Of a stretch of DNA of 64,000 nt, positions 34,183 through 43,318 are shown in pieces. Position numbers and translations under genes: made by a program. Source of the stretch: Selenomonadaceae bacterium (GTDB lineage: Bacteria; Bacillota; Negativicutes; Selenomonadales; Selenomonadaceae); contig JAFZIV010000008.1 in NCBI GenBank assembly GCA_017554235.1, positions 20,134 to 84,133 on the forward strand, written 5' to 3'. Positions within the stretch are counted from its first letter, which is position 1, and each line of letters begins with the position of its first letter. The notes below the pieces were generated by a model that was given only the letters and a program-made list of their open reading frames with translations, did no database searches and was not told the origin of the DNA.

Positions 34183-35655
34183 TTATTTTCCACTAAATTT
34201 ATCAACCCACTGTAAAATTTTTAATTGTATCTGCGCCAAATCTCCTACGCGCCGAATTACCGCACAATCGTAAATATTAGCGTTGCCTTCAACTTCCGCA
34301 GTCAGAATGATTTCTTTAGTGCCGTCAAGATTTAAAATCATTTCGTTATCGTCCGTCAAAACTTCCGTCAAAATTATTTCGCCGTTGACTTCCGCGTAGA
34401 TTTTAACAGGTTCATTTACATGAAAACGATACAAACTCAAAGAAATTTTTTCAACTTCATAAGGCACAAAGTATTTGTAGAAAAAATTTTTCTCTATACA
34501 AAGTTTGATGAACGGTTGAATTTTCCTAAGTGGATCAGCATTTGCAAAAAATTCTACGTTGGAAATCCCAAAATCTTTACCAACATTAACCGGGATAATC
34601 TCTGCGCGGCGCACAAATATTTTCTTAACGTCCTTCACGCATGGCAGACCAAGCGCAGGCAAATTCAATTTAATTTCTTTTTTATTATCAATGGAATTAT
34701 CATCTTTGTCAATGGCAACGGCAAAATTATCAAGTTCAAGACGCAAAATAATTTCAGCGGGTTCATCGTCCAAAATATTTCCGTAAATCGCAATGCGTTG
34801 AACTTGTACAGCCTCTTCGAATTTAAGGGATAAAGGATTGGAAAAATTTTTCCCTAATCCCTTTTCCCTATTCCCTAAATAAATTTGATTGTCCGTCCTA
34901 TGCTCAAAAAAAACTTCATCAGAGTTTAAAATTTTCAATGCGGAGAGTTCCTCACGTCTCGACTTATAAGCGAAAATCGCATTGGCTAAAGGATTATCTT
35001 TCAAAAGAGTTTTACGGCAATTTTCAGGAACTGGAAAACGTACACGATTTTTCCAAGCATAACCTGCGCGGTCGATAATGTCGAAATCGTAGCCGTCAGT
35101 GACACCAATTTTAGGCGGACGTGTAGACAAAAGATTAGGTGCGTAAAAATCGGGAAAAGAATTTATAGCCGTCGCCAACGCAAATTTTTGATAAACTTCA
35201 GGGTGATACTCCCTTGTCTCAAATAAAATTTCGTCGAGGACATTTTCAAAAGTCATCGCTAAATTTTTATAGTCAACAGCGTAAAAAATAATATTGGCAC
35301 GCAAATTCAGTAAAGTTTTTTTCAAATCAGCTTCAAAATTTTCAGCGTCGAGGAAAATAATTTTTTCACGTGGAACGCTTAAAATATTTAACGCCGCTAA
35401 AAGTTCGTCATTGAAACCACTACAATTTGAGTAAGCAATAAAAATTTCAGCTTTCGCCGCCGAGAAATTTAAAATCATATTTCCAGCAACAGCTATTTCA
35501 TCGCCCGGACGTGGCGCAATAATTAAAATCCTCGTGCCAAAATATGAACGGTCAAAAAAAGAATTACCTACGGTCGGAACTTCCTCTTCATACGCGCATT
35601 CATCAGCAATTTCCAACGCCGGACCGATTCCGACTTCGTAAAACTTTTCGCGCAT
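34183..35655 (-). CDS. PIG-L/LmbE-like protein with altered metal-binding motif
   Basis: 490 residues. The N-terminal ~200 residues have the PIG-L deacetylase fold: ILIIAPRPGDEIAVAGNMIL, IFIAYSNCSGF, and IIFYAVDYKNLAMTFENVLDEIL. The zinc motif normally reads HPDDE; here it is RPGDE, losing the metal-binding His and one Asp, so deacetylase activity is doubtful. The C-terminal half is a beta-rich region of unknown type. Start ATG at 35655 after AAAGGTGG. It is the upstream gene of a unit leading into the decayed kinase-like gene and waaA-lpxK, so a cell-envelope role is plausible. Confidence 0.65.
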   Translation of the reverse strand: MREKFYEVGIGPALEIADECAYEEEVPTVGNSFFDRSYFGTRILIIAPRPGDEIAVAGNMILNFSAAKAEIFIAYSNCSGFNDELLAALNILSVPREKIIFLDAENFEADLKKTLLNLRANIIFYAVDYKNLAMTFENVLDEILFETREYHPEVYQKFALATAINSFPDFYAPNLLSTRPPKIGVTDGYDFDIIDRAGYAWKNRVRFPVPENCRKTLLKDNPLANAIFAYKSRREELSALKILNSDEVFFEHRTDNQIYLGNREKGLGKNFSNPLSLKFEEAVQVQRIAIYGNILDDEPAEIILRLELDNFAVAIDKDDNSIDNKKEIKLNLPALGLPCVKDVKKIFVRRAEIIPVNVGKDFGISNVEFFANADPLRKIQPFIKLCIEKNFFYKYFVPYEVEKISLSLYRFHVNEPVKIYAEVNGEIILTEVLTDDNEMILNLDGTKEIILTAEVEGNANIYDCAVIRRVGDLAQIQLKILQWVDKFSGK

Positions 35656-35756
35656 CAAATCCACCTTTAACTATTTTTTAATTCTTAGCGCATATTATAG
35701 CAAAAGTTTTCAAAAAAATCATCTTCAAGTAAGACTGAAAAATAATACGTTTTGGC

Positions 35757-35781
35757 AGGAAATTTTTCAATTTGGAAGAAT
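35757..35781 (+). promoter_or_regulatory. Sigma-H-like promoter motif upstream of the STAS gene
   Basis: AGGAAAT (35757-35763), 14 bases, GAAT (35778-35781); the match to the Bacillus sigma-H pattern AGGAWWT/GAAT is good. Located 38 bp before the TTG start. Confidence 0.45.
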
Positions 35782-35818
35782 CAAAAATATTATTTTAAAT
35801 ATAAGGAGAGATTTTATT

Positions 35819-36151
35819 TTGGAAAAGATTATAGACTTTAGCGAACAGCTTAAGGGCGGCTGGTATGTACTCAGCATAATCGGTCGTATGGATACTAACA
35901 CCGCTCCCAAAGCCGAAGATAAAATTAAATTTGCACTCGCAGATCATTTGAAAATTGCGCTTAACTTGGGAGATTTAAATTACATTTCCAGCGCGGGCTT
36001 GCGTGTTCTTCTTCGCGTTGCAAAAATCGCTAATAAGGAAGATAAAGATATTGTAATTTGTGGCGCAAAAGGTATGGTGCAAGAAATTCTTGACGACTTC
36101 GACATTGAGGGCTTTTACACCGTTTATAAATCCGTTGACGATTTAGAGTAA
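35819..36151 (+). CDS. STAS-domain anti-sigma-factor antagonist
   Basis: 110 residues with the STAS fold and the phosphorylation-site motif LNYISSAGLRVLLRVAK (the Ser that an anti-sigma kinase would phosphorylate). TTG start after AAGGAGAG. It is directly upstream of a SpoIIE-type phosphatase, the normal partner that dephosphorylates such proteins. The matching HATPase anti-sigma kinase is not in the window. Confidence 0.88.
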   Translation: MEKIIDFSEQLKGGWYVLSIIGRMDTNTAPKAEDKIKFALADHLKIALNLGDLNYISSAGLRVLLRVAKIANKEDKDIVICGAKGMVQEILDDFDIEGFYTVYKSVDDLE

Positions 36152-36180
36152 TCGGAAGAGTTTTTGTAAAGATTTAAAAA

Positions 36181-38427
36181 ATGAACACCTTGATAAATTT
36201 CATCATTGGTCGCAAAAATATGACCATAGAAAAAAGGATAAATCGCGTAATATTATCTATCTGCGTCGTCTTGATGGTTTTCTTTAGTTGTGTTACGTTT
36301 ATCGGAGTCTCCAGCTCAAAAGATTATGCCAAAGATATTAGTCAGTCAATAGGAAATGAAGCATTGGAAACCAGTTCTGCAATTTTGCGCGACCAAAAAC
36401 ATAAAGAGTTGCTTTACAAAATCGAAACGCGCACGAAATTTATTTTGTCGGAGATGAATGATTTTTACGGCGATCTCAAACTTTTGGAAAGGGAAGTCAA
36501 CGAAATAAATCAGCACCCCGATAATTTTAAAGCGCGTCCCGTAAGATTGGGCAGAGACTTTCAAGAAGGCGATGTTGCCGCGTTACGCTATGCGCCTTTC
36601 ATAAGCATTGAAGATTTGTCAACTCCTGCACTCATCAACGAAATAAATATGTTGGGTAACTTGCAAGATTTATTTTACTTTTTGAGTTTGAAATATCGCA
36701 ACCCGGATTTTTGGGACGCACCGACTTTCGGAATTTTAACCGAGTCCGGAATAGGGATAATGGCTGACAGTGCAGTAACGCTTGAACAATGGCACAATTC
36801 AAACGATAATGCAGATTTTTGGAGCAGTCCTTTATACCAAGAAACAAAAAAAGCATGGCTTGAAGGCAGGAGAAACGCGCCGATATACACCAGCACTTAC
36901 AGCACGGGCATTAACAGAAATATGGGCGTGTTTTCTTGTTCAATCCCTTATGAAGTCAACGGCGAATTTAAAGGCGTAATATTTTTTTCAATTTTAATGG
37001 ATGAACTTGATTACTTGGTAGAATCTACAAGTATGACAAATGACAACGTTAATTTCGTAATGAATGACGAGGGTAAAATACTTCTTAGCTCTCAAGAAAC
37101 GTCTACTTTAACCGACTTGAAAGAACTTCGACTGGTTTACGATTATCCGCCGGACATTCGCGAAAGTAAACAAAAGGAATTAGCGGATATTGCCAAAAAA
37201 ATGTCTGCCGGCGAAAAGTCTATAGACGAAGTAGAAATTAACGGAAATAACTATTACATAGCTTATGCACCGATTGAAGAACTTCGTTGGAGTCTCGGAT
37301 TAGTCTTGCCTGCCAATGAAGTGACGGAAACCATTGAAAAAAATCGAACAATTATTCAAAATTTAACTGACGAAAAAGTTAAAACACTCGACAGTACTTT
37401 GATAGCAGTCATGGTTTTAATGCTTTTGATTGCGTTGATACTCTGGGCTGCAGTAACCACATTGATTGGCAGGAAATTAGCAACAAAATTTGTAAAACCT
37501 ATTAAAGAACTTTCAGAAGGCGTCCGCGATATTGCAATGGGTAATTTTGAGAAAAAGCTGGAAGTTATCAATACAGGTGACGAAATTGAAAGTTTGTCCA
37601 CAACTTTTAATGCAATGACGGACGAACTTCAAGATTATATAAAAAATTTGAGCGTCGTCACTGCCGAAAAAGAACGCATTGCGGCTGAATTGGATTTTGC
37701 AAAAAATATTCAGCAAAGTGTGTTGCCCAGAGAATTTCCGCCCTTCCCTGACAAAACTGAATTTGAAATTTACGCGACAATGGAGGCGGCGAAGGAAGTC
37801 GGCGGAGATTTTTACGATTTTTATTTGGCGGACGAAAATCATTTAGTCGTGACAATAGCGGACGTTTCAGGCAAAGGTGTTCCGGCGGCGTTGTTTATGA
37901 TGACAAGTAAAACTGTGCTGAAAAATTTTGTGCTTATGGCGAATACTGCTGACGATTTAGCGGCGGCGATGACTTTAGCCAATAAACAACTTTGTCAAAA
38001 TAATGATGAAATGATGTTCGTTACAGTCTTTTTGGCAATGCTGAACTTGAAGACGGGCAAATTGATTTACGTAAGCGCGGCGCATAATTATCCGTTGATT
38101 TATCAAAATGAAAAGTATACCTATTTTCCGAAGATAAAATCTTTTGCGTTGGGGATTCGACCTAAGGCGCAGTATGAACAACACGAATTGCAGATGGAGA
38201 AGGGCGATATTTTATTCCTGTACACAGACGGCGTAACGGAAGCTGAAAACGTTGACAAGGAATTATATTCCAATGAGCGGCTGGAAGAATTTTTGAACAG
38301 TACGGATAAAAATTTGCCATTGGATAAACTTTTGGAGCAAGTCCGGCAGTCGATAAAAAATCACGCGGGCGACGCGCAACAGTCTGATGATATTACAATG
38401 TTGGCATTGCGATTTAATGGAAAATAA
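36181..38427 (+). CDS. Membrane sensor phosphatase: dCache-HAMP-SpoIIE (RsbU-like)
   Basis: 748 residues. TM1 about 22-45, a ligand-sensing extracytoplasmic dCache-like domain (about 50-390), TM2 about 398-420, HAMP (FVKPIKELSEGVRDIAMGNFEKKL) and a coiled coil. A PP2C/SpoIIE domain (about 500-745) follows: AKNIQQSVLPREFPP, EVGGDFYDFYLADENHLVVTIADVSGKGVPAALFM and ILFLYTDGVTEAEN. The metal-binding Asp residues are intact. It probably senses a small external molecule and dephosphorylates the STAS protein encoded 30 bp upstream. ATG start; the Shine-Dalgarno is weak. Confidence 0.88.
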   Translation: MNTLINFIIGRKNMTIEKRINRVILSICVVLMVFFSCVTFIGVSSSKDYAKDISQSIGNEALETSSAILRDQKHKELLYKIETRTKFILSEMNDFYGDLKLLEREVNEINQHPDNFKARPVRLGRDFQEGDVAALRYAPFISIEDLSTPALINEINMLGNLQDLFYFLSLKYRNPDFWDAPTFGILTESGIGIMADSAVTLEQWHNSNDNADFWSSPLYQETKKAWLEGRRNAPIYTSTYSTGINRNMGVFSCSIPYEVNGEFKGVIFFSILMDELDYLVESTSMTNDNVNFVMNDEGKILLSSQETSTLTDLKELRLVYDYPPDIRESKQKELADIAKKMSAGEKSIDEVEINGNNYYIAYAPIEELRWSLGLVLPANEVTETIEKNRTIIQNLTDEKVKTLDSTLIAVMVLMLLIALILWAAVTTLIGRKLATKFVKPIKELSEGVRDIAMGNFEKKLEVINTGDEIESLSTTFNAMTDELQDYIKNLSVVTAEKERIAAELDFAKNIQQSVLPREFPPFPDKTEFEIYATMEAAKEVGGDFYDFYLADENHLVVTIADVSGKGVPAALFMMTSKTVLKNFVLMANTADDLAAAMTLANKQLCQNNDEMMFVTVFLAMLNLKTGKLIYVSAAHNYPLIYQNEKYTYFPKIKSFALGIRPKAQYEQHELQMEKGDILFLYTDGVTEAENVDKELYSNERLEEFLNSTDKNLPLDKLLEQVRQSIKNHAGDAQQSDDITMLALRFNGK

Positions 38428-38479
38428 AAAGTTTTTGAATGATATTTGAGAAAGATTTTTAATATTAAATTATTCAAAT

Positions 38480-38509
38480 TTGACATAAACCGCCTTTTTG
38501 GTGTAAAAT
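38480..38509 (+). promoter_or_regulatory. Promoter of the glucosaminidase gene
   Basis: TTGACA (38480-38485), 18-bp spacer, TAAAAT (38504-38509). Downstream, GTTGG-TTAAAG-CCAAC and an overlapping alternative TTGGC/GCCAA can form a small hairpin ahead of an A/T run. Confidence 0.55.
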
Positions 38510-38562
38510 CTTTGGCGTTGGTTAAAGCCAACAAAAAATTTTTACAGAACGAGGTGGTTTTT

Positions 38563-39372
38563 TTGAATAGTGTACGATTAAAAAAATTTATGGCGGCATT
38601 TGTAATTGGCGCGTTTGCAGTTTCATTACCGATGAGCGCAAGTGAAGGAAGGATACACGATCCGAAAGTCAAAGCTATATCCTCGTCAGACCTTCGTCAC
38701 GGCACTCAAGCTGAAACAAATACAATTCCCAAAACAGATTACTCCAAATATAACGGATACCTCCGCGACACTCAAATAGAATCGAATTATAGAGAAACTT
38801 ATTCGCCTCCGCCAATGTCAGACGTAAATTCTTTTCCCGTACAACAAACTGTTTCTGTAGCTGATACTTCAATATTCGGCACACCGATAGCAACTCAAGC
38901 ACAATGCGTAGAATATCTTTTGAGAAATAATCCTTATCCTAGAATTTCCGTATCTCCTCAAGAAATTGTTGCTTACTACTACGAAGAGGCAGGGCGCGAG
39001 GGTATTCGTCCCGACGTAGCATTTGCGCAAGCTTTAAAGGAAACAGGATTTTTCCGTTATGGCGGCGATGTTGTGCCTGAACAAAATAATTTTTGCGGAC
39101 TCGGTACAACCGGCGGCGGCGTAAGGGGAGGTTATTTCCCAACCGCGCAGATTGGCGTTCGCGCACATATTCAACATTTACTTGCTTACACTTCGACGAG
39201 GCGTCCAACTATGCCTTTGGTTGATCCGCGATATGATATTGTACGCAATGCTTACGGAAGTCGTACCCTTAGCAGTTGGGCAGATTTAAATGGCAAATGG
39301 GCTGTTCCCGGACATTATTACGGGCAGGAAATTTTGTCAATGTTTAGGGCGATTTTAAACATAAGAGCATAA
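38563..39372 (+). CDS. Secreted glucosaminidase (endo-beta-N-acetylglucosaminidase)
   Basis: 269 residues. Signal peptide (KKFMAAFVIGAFAVSLPMSASEG), a Ser/Pro/Tyr-rich linker, then a glucosaminidase domain (about 115-265) with the catalytic-region motif ALKETGFFRYGGDVVPEQNNFCGLGTTGG and GVRAHIQHLLAY. It cuts the glycan backbone of peptidoglycan during growth or separation. The TTG at 38563 is chosen because GAGGTGG lies just upstream; the 39 codons open before it cover the promoter. A terminator follows. Confidence 0.85.
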   Translation: MNSVRLKKFMAAFVIGAFAVSLPMSASEGRIHDPKVKAISSSDLRHGTQAETNTIPKTDYSKYNGYLRDTQIESNYRETYSPPPMSDVNSFPVQQTVSVADTSIFGTPIATQAQCVEYLLRNNPYPRISVSPQEIVAYYYEEAGREGIRPDVAFAQALKETGFFRYGGDVVPEQNNFCGLGTTGGGVRGGYFPTAQIGVRAHIQHLLAYTSTRRPTMPLVDPRYDIVRNAYGSRTLSSWADLNGKWAVPGHYYGQEILSMFRAILNIRA

Positions 39373-39419
39373 TTTTATAATCAGTAAAAAAATTTTTTAA
39401 GACGCGCAGGAACTTTTAC

Positions 39420-39452
39420 ACTTGCAGGGAAGAATACCTTGCAAGTTTTTTT
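39420..39452 (+). terminator. Terminator of the glucosaminidase gene
   Basis: Arms ACTTGCAGG (39420-39428) and CCTTGCAAGT (39437-39446) with a one-base bulge, then seven T. A possible AGGAACT-N14-GAAG promoter motif (39408-39432) overlaps the left arm. Confidence 0.65.
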
Positions 39453-39487
39453 GTGAAAAAATTTTTAGATTAAACGAAGTGATAGAT

Positions 39488-40153
39488 TTGGTTTCAGAGT
39501 GGGAACTTTTTTTAAGGCTGGCATTATCTTGCGTCTTAGGTGGCATAATCGGTTACGAGCGACAAAGTCGTAGAAAATCTGCGGGACTTCGTACAAATGT
39601 TTTAGTGTGCTTGGGTTCGTGCTTGATAATGGTTTTGAGTGAAGCCCTTTACTTCAACGTCGAGGGCAGGACGAATGCTGACCCTGCGCGATTGGCGGCA
39701 CAAGTTGTAAGCGGCATAGGCTTTTTGGGCGCGGGCGCAATAATGAAGGAAGGCTTAACCGTCACTGGCTTGACTACTGCGGCTTGTCTTTGGGTAGTTG
39801 CAGGCGTAGGACTTGCAGTCGGTGCGGGATATTATTCAGGCGCACTCTTCACGACGGGATTAATTTTCGCGACGTTGGGAACTCTTTCACGCATTGATGA
39901 ATGGGTTATGCATGACCAAAATTTATATCTTAAAGTTAAGACGCGCGATAAGCCCGGACAACTTATGCACATCAGCTCCTGCATTGACGATTTACAATTA
40001 AAAGTTCGCGGCGTAAAAGTTAAAGCGGACGAAGATCACAACGATATTTTGTGCATTGACTTTGAGGTTTATAATCATCGCGGCTTGAAAGGTGTTATTG
40101 TGGTTGACGCTATTCAGCGTATTGAAGGCGTTGTAAGTGTAGATGTGAATTAA
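39488..40153 (+). CDS. MgtC/SapB-family membrane protein
   Basis: 221 residues: four or five N-terminal helices with the MgtC signature LGGIIGYERQSRRKSAGLRTNVLVCLGSCL and VVSGIGFLGAGAIMKEG, then a soluble ACT-like C-terminus (about 150-221). The family is linked to Mg2+ limitation and membrane potential in pathogens; here only membership is supported. The TTG at 39488 is six bases after GAAGTG; anything upstream of 39452 lies in the terminator of the previous gene. Confidence 0.85.
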   Translation: MVSEWELFLRLALSCVLGGIIGYERQSRRKSAGLRTNVLVCLGSCLIMVLSEALYFNVEGRTNADPARLAAQVVSGIGFLGAGAIMKEGLTVTGLTTAACLWVVAGVGLAVGAGYYSGALFTTGLIFATLGTLSRIDEWVMHDQNLYLKVKTRDKPGQLMHISSCIDDLQLKVRGVKVKADEDHNDILCIDFEVYNHRGLKGVIVVDAIQRIEGVVSVDVN

Positions 40154-40169
40154 GGGATAAGGTTTTAGT

Positions 40170-40826
40170 ATGATAGTTTATACAGTCAGCAATGGAAAAT
40201 ATTTTCCTGTTGCCGAAAGTTTTTCGAGTGATTCTGAAAATCTGCACGGGATTTACATCAACTTGACGAATCGCTGTAACAATGATTGCGTTTTCTGTCT
40301 GCGTGATAAAAAAATTATGGCAACAGAAAAAAGTTTATGGTTGGAATGCGAGCCGACAGTTGAGGAAGTCAAGGCGGAATTGTACGCCGTGCCGTTTAAT
40401 CGCGTCAAGGAAGTTGTATTTTGCGGATTCGGTGAACCTACAATAAGGCTTGCCGAGCTTACAGAACTTTTGCGTTACGTCAAGGAAACTCATCCAAATA
40501 TTTCAACGCGACTCAATACAAACGGACTAGGTAACCTTGAACACGACAGAGACATTACGCCGGAATTTAAAAATATTTTGGACGTGGCGTCAATCAGTTT
40601 GAATGCGGCGACGGCGGAAAAATATTTTAAGCTTACGCGTTCAAAATTTGGTATTAAAGCTTATGAGGCAATGTTTGATTTTGCAGAACGTATGAAAAAT
40701 TTTGTCCCGCAAGTTGTAATGACGATTGTTGACAAAGTTACACCGCCTGATGAAATTGACTCTTGTAAAAAAATTTGTGACGAACACGGTTTAACTTTGC
40801 GCGTCCGTCCGTACGAAGCAAATTAA
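40170..40826 (+). CDS. Radical SAM protein, TatD-associated type
   Basis: 218 residues. LTNRCNNDCVFCLRD holds the CxxxCxxC cluster that cleaves SAM, with the N-terminal GIYINLTNRCN pattern and VVFCGFGEPTIRL, typical of the small TatD-associated radical SAM group. The reaction is unknown. ATG after AAGG; it is 16 bp behind mgtC. No tatD gene is in this window. Confidence 0.78.
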   Translation: MIVYTVSNGKYFPVAESFSSDSENLHGIYINLTNRCNNDCVFCLRDKKIMATEKSLWLECEPTVEEVKAELYAVPFNRVKEVVFCGFGEPTIRLAELTELLRYVKETHPNISTRLNTNGLGNLEHDRDITPEFKNILDVASISLNAATAEKYFKLTRSKFGIKAYEAMFDFAERMKNFVPQVVMTIVDKVTPPDEIDSCKKICDEHGLTLRVRPYEAN

Positions 40827-40871
40827 AAATAGACGAACACGATTACATGTCCGCCGATACGAAAAAATTTT

Positions 40872-42002
40872 TTAATATTTTAATTCATAAGCTGTGGCAT
40901 AGACCACATTTTTATTTCTCTCCCAAATTCCGTTGAAAAATCTTTGAGGTACAGGATTGTCATAAAAGCCACTTTCCGCACCCGTCTCAATCGTAATGCT
41001 CGGAATACCCAACTTGTAAACTGCCCAATCTTTGTAACCTGCCGCATCAACCGCCGTATAATCATCATCAAGCGGATAACCTGTCGCGGAAGAAATTTCA
41101 TTAGCAAATTTTTGAGATTGAGCAAGTACTTCGCCGCTTTGCTTGTAGTACCAGTAAATTAACGCGCCGCAAGTGTGATAGCTTATCGCGCGTTTAATGT
41201 GATAATCCTGCGTCAAACTAATCAACGCGGCTGCTTCAGGTTCACTGCCGGGCGCAGTTCCCTTGTATCTTTCGGAGGATGGATACGAAGAGCCGCCAAA
41301 TTCGTACCAACCTGCATCAAAATTTCTGTTTAAGTCGACGCCGCGAGCATTGGCTTTCCATTGAACATAATCGCCGCCCATTGACGCCACTTGATTACGA
41401 ATTGAATCATTGTTAATTCCGCTCAATCCAAATTGACTGATTGAAACGCCGTCGGGATTGCTAAGCGGTACAAAATGAATCGTGACACCTTTCAAAAGTT
41501 CGGCATCAGATATTCCGCGATAAGTTCCGCCGCCACCGTTTAAAACGTCGATAGCTTCGCAAAGTTGCCGCATAACAACCTGCGTCGTGATATATTCCCG
41601 CGCGTGCATTGCGCCGAAAATTAAAACTTGATTGTCGCCGTTAATGTCGCCCAAAACAATGTCGTACACGCCGCGTCCGTCGGGAGTGTCACAAAGTTTT
41701 ATGATTTGAACTTGTGACGAATAATTATTCTCAATGATTTTTAAATCGTGCATAAAATCATCGTAGGAATATTTTTCAGGACTGGAATAAACAATTAAAT
41801 CTTGACGCGGAATTTTTGATTCATTGGAAGGTGCAGAATTATTTGACTCCGCAATATTTTTTGTAGGTGTTACATTAGAATTATCTGCTCCTTCTGACGC
41901 ACAACCAAAACCGCCAAAAAAAATAGCACCCGTTAAAAATGATGCCAAAAAAATTTTTTTAAATTTCAACTTATTTATTCTCCGATTTTTAATCTTTGAC
42001 AT
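40872..42002 (-). CDS. M14 zinc carboxypeptidase lipoprotein
   Basis: 376 residues. Lipoprotein signal (FLTGAIFFGGFGC, lipobox Cys about 33), then an M14 carboxypeptidase domain. Zinc ligands lie in FGAMHAREYITT (HxxE) and in a later His (ISYHTCGALIYWYY), substrate Arg/Asn in GVDLNRNFDAGW, and the catalytic Glu in SITIETGAES. It probably trims peptidoglycan peptides or dietary peptides on the cell surface. Its start overlaps the upstream small secreted gene by 14 bp. Confidence 0.87.
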   Translation of the reverse strand: MSKIKNRRINKLKFKKIFLASFLTGAIFFGGFGCASEGADNSNVTPTKNIAESNNSAPSNESKIPRQDLIVYSSPEKYSYDDFMHDLKIIENNYSSQVQIIKLCDTPDGRGVYDIVLGDINGDNQVLIFGAMHAREYITTQVVMRQLCEAIDVLNGGGGTYRGISDAELLKGVTIHFVPLSNPDGVSISQFGLSGINNDSIRNQVASMGGDYVQWKANARGVDLNRNFDAGWYEFGGSSYPSSERYKGTAPGSEPEAAALISLTQDYHIKRAISYHTCGALIYWYYKQSGEVLAQSQKFANEISSATGYPLDDDYTAVDAAGYKDWAVYKLGIPSITIETGAESGFYDNPVPQRFFNGIWERNKNVVYATAYELKY

Positions 42003-42270
42003 ATTTTATATACGCACTTAAAACGTAGCCTTGTATACCGTTGTATTCAGCTGATAAGAAACCATTACTGGCAGTGCCGTTAATCCAAACCCATTCGTGA
42101 AGCGGAATAGTTGCAAGGCGAGGAGCTTCAGTTGAAGCATAGCTACGCAACGAAATCCATTCGTTACAATCTACAACCATTCCCCACCAAGCTTCAGCTT
42201 GATTATTCTGACCGTTTACAATCAGTAAAGTAAACGCCAATGCGATCGTTACAAAAAATTTCTTTAACAC
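41989..42270 (-). CDS. Small secreted SH3-like protein
   Basis: 93 residues: signal peptide (LKKFFVTIALAFTLLIVNGQ, cleavage after NQAEA) and a single bacterial SH3-like domain (WISLRSYASTEAPRLATIPLHEWVWING...GIQGYVLSAYIKYV). Such domains bind peptidoglycan stem peptides. The GTG at 42270 follows GGGGAGG by about 8 bases. It is coupled to the M14 peptidase gene, so the two may act together on the wall. Confidence 0.7.
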   Translation of the reverse strand: MLKKFFVTIALAFTLLIVNGQNNQAEAWWGMVVDCNEWISLRSYASTEAPRLATIPLHEWVWINGTASNGFLSAEYNGIQGYVLSAYIKYVKD

Positions 42271-42403
42271 ACAAAAAACCTCCCCACTAATTAAAAAATT
42301 TTTCTCGCAATTCATGCGTGTTTAATTAATTATCGTACAATGCAGGATAATAGTCAAGCCCTATTGAAAATTTTTTCTGAATATTTTAAACGAATTTAAT
42401 GGC

Positions 42404-42428
42404 AGGGAATTTCTCTTTTACGTTGAAA
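42404..42428 (+). promoter_or_regulatory. Sigma-H-like promoter motif upstream of the adhesin-E pair
   Basis: AGGGAAT (42404-42410), 14 bases, GAAAA; part of the four- to five-member motif family described in the findings. Confidence 0.4.
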
Positions 42429-42451
42429 ATAAAATTTCAGAGGTGATTAGC

Positions 42452-42877
42452 TTGAAAAAATTTTTTGTATCGATAATATTTTTGTTCGGAATGATTTTGA
42501 CGACGACGGCAAGCGCGGCAAATTGGGTTAGTTTCGGCTCTGATAGTTTTGGCAACGAATATTTTATAGATACTTTGTCCGTCCATGTCGAAGAACAAGG
42601 ATTTGAGTTATTAATTTTCAACGCCGATTTTAAAACTGTATTCAGTGATGAAGGGCGAACAGTTTTCAGCAATGATACTTTAGGCGAGGCTATTTCTGTT
42701 TGCTCCTTCAAGAATAAAGGCAGAATAAAATTAATTTCTACAGTTTCGACGAAATATTTTGCGTTGGACGGCACAGTAATTGCTGAAGACGAAGAGCAAT
42801 CAACTTGGCAAGCCGTTAAGCCCAACAGTTTGTTACAAGTAATGTATGATACCGCTTACGAATATCTGAAACTTTAA
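42452..42877 (+). CDS. Secreted surface-adhesin-E-like protein, copy 1
   Basis: 141 residues. Signal peptide (LKKFFVSIIFLFGMILTTTASA), then ANWVSFGSDSFGNEYFIDTLSV, the opening strand pattern seen in surface-adhesin protein E-type domains. It is a tandem paralogue of the next gene (shared N/DxFGNEYFxDT, FKTVFSD, and NS-x6-AYEYL/AYKYL ends). TTG six bases after GAGGTG. Ligand unknown. Confidence 0.6.
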   Translation: MKKFFVSIIFLFGMILTTTASAANWVSFGSDSFGNEYFIDTLSVHVEEQGFELLIFNADFKTVFSDEGRTVFSNDTLGEAISVCSFKNKGRIKLISTVSTKYFALDGTVIAEDEEQSTWQAVKPNSLLQVMYDTAYEYLKL

Positions 42878-42889
42878 GGAGCGGTTATC

Positions 42890-43318
42890 GTGAAAAAATT
42901 TTTTATACTTACGTCTTTTATCTGCGCGATTATTTTTACGGCGACGGCTAATGCGGCAAATTGGAGCAGTCTTGGTACAGACAATTTTGGCAACGAATAT
43001 TTTTTAGACACTGAATCCGTCAGCCTTTACAAACACGAAGGCAATAGGACTATGTTTTACGTTTCATTTAAAACAGTTTTCAGTGACAGTGGACGGAAAA
43101 AGTTGGAACAGGAAAATTTAGCGTCGGTAGTTTCGTTATATGCCTTTGCGAATAATAACGGGCAAAAACTTTCTGCTGAACTTTCGATAAGAGCAACGGC
43201 GTTGGACGGTTCATTGATTGATGAAATGCAGGCAAATTCGCCGAAATGGGCAAAGATTAATCCAAACAGCGTAATTGAAGCGATTTACGAAGAAGCTTAC
43301 AAATATTTGAGATTATGA
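42890..43318 (+). CDS. Secreted surface-adhesin-E-like protein, copy 2
   Basis: 142 residues. Signal peptide (MKKFFILTSFICAIIFTATA), then ANWSSLGTDNFGNEYFLDTESV. It is homologous over its length to copy 1, 12 bp upstream, but well diverged, so the duplication is old. GTG start after AAGGAG. The stop overlaps the cbiG start (ATGA), so a secreted protein and a corrin enzyme share one transcript. Confidence 0.6.
   Translation: MKKFFILTSFICAIIFTATANAANWSSLGTDNFGNEYFLDTESVSLYKHEGNRTMFYVSFKTVFSDSGRKKLEQENLASVVSLYAFANNNGQKLSAELSIRATALDGSLIDEMQANSPKWAKINPNSVIEAIYEEAYKYLRL

Noticed and set aside
38446..38562. Longer glucosaminidase start
   Set aside because: The region contains the promoter and a hairpin. 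The TTG at 38563 has the ribosome-binding site and precedes a proper signal peptide.
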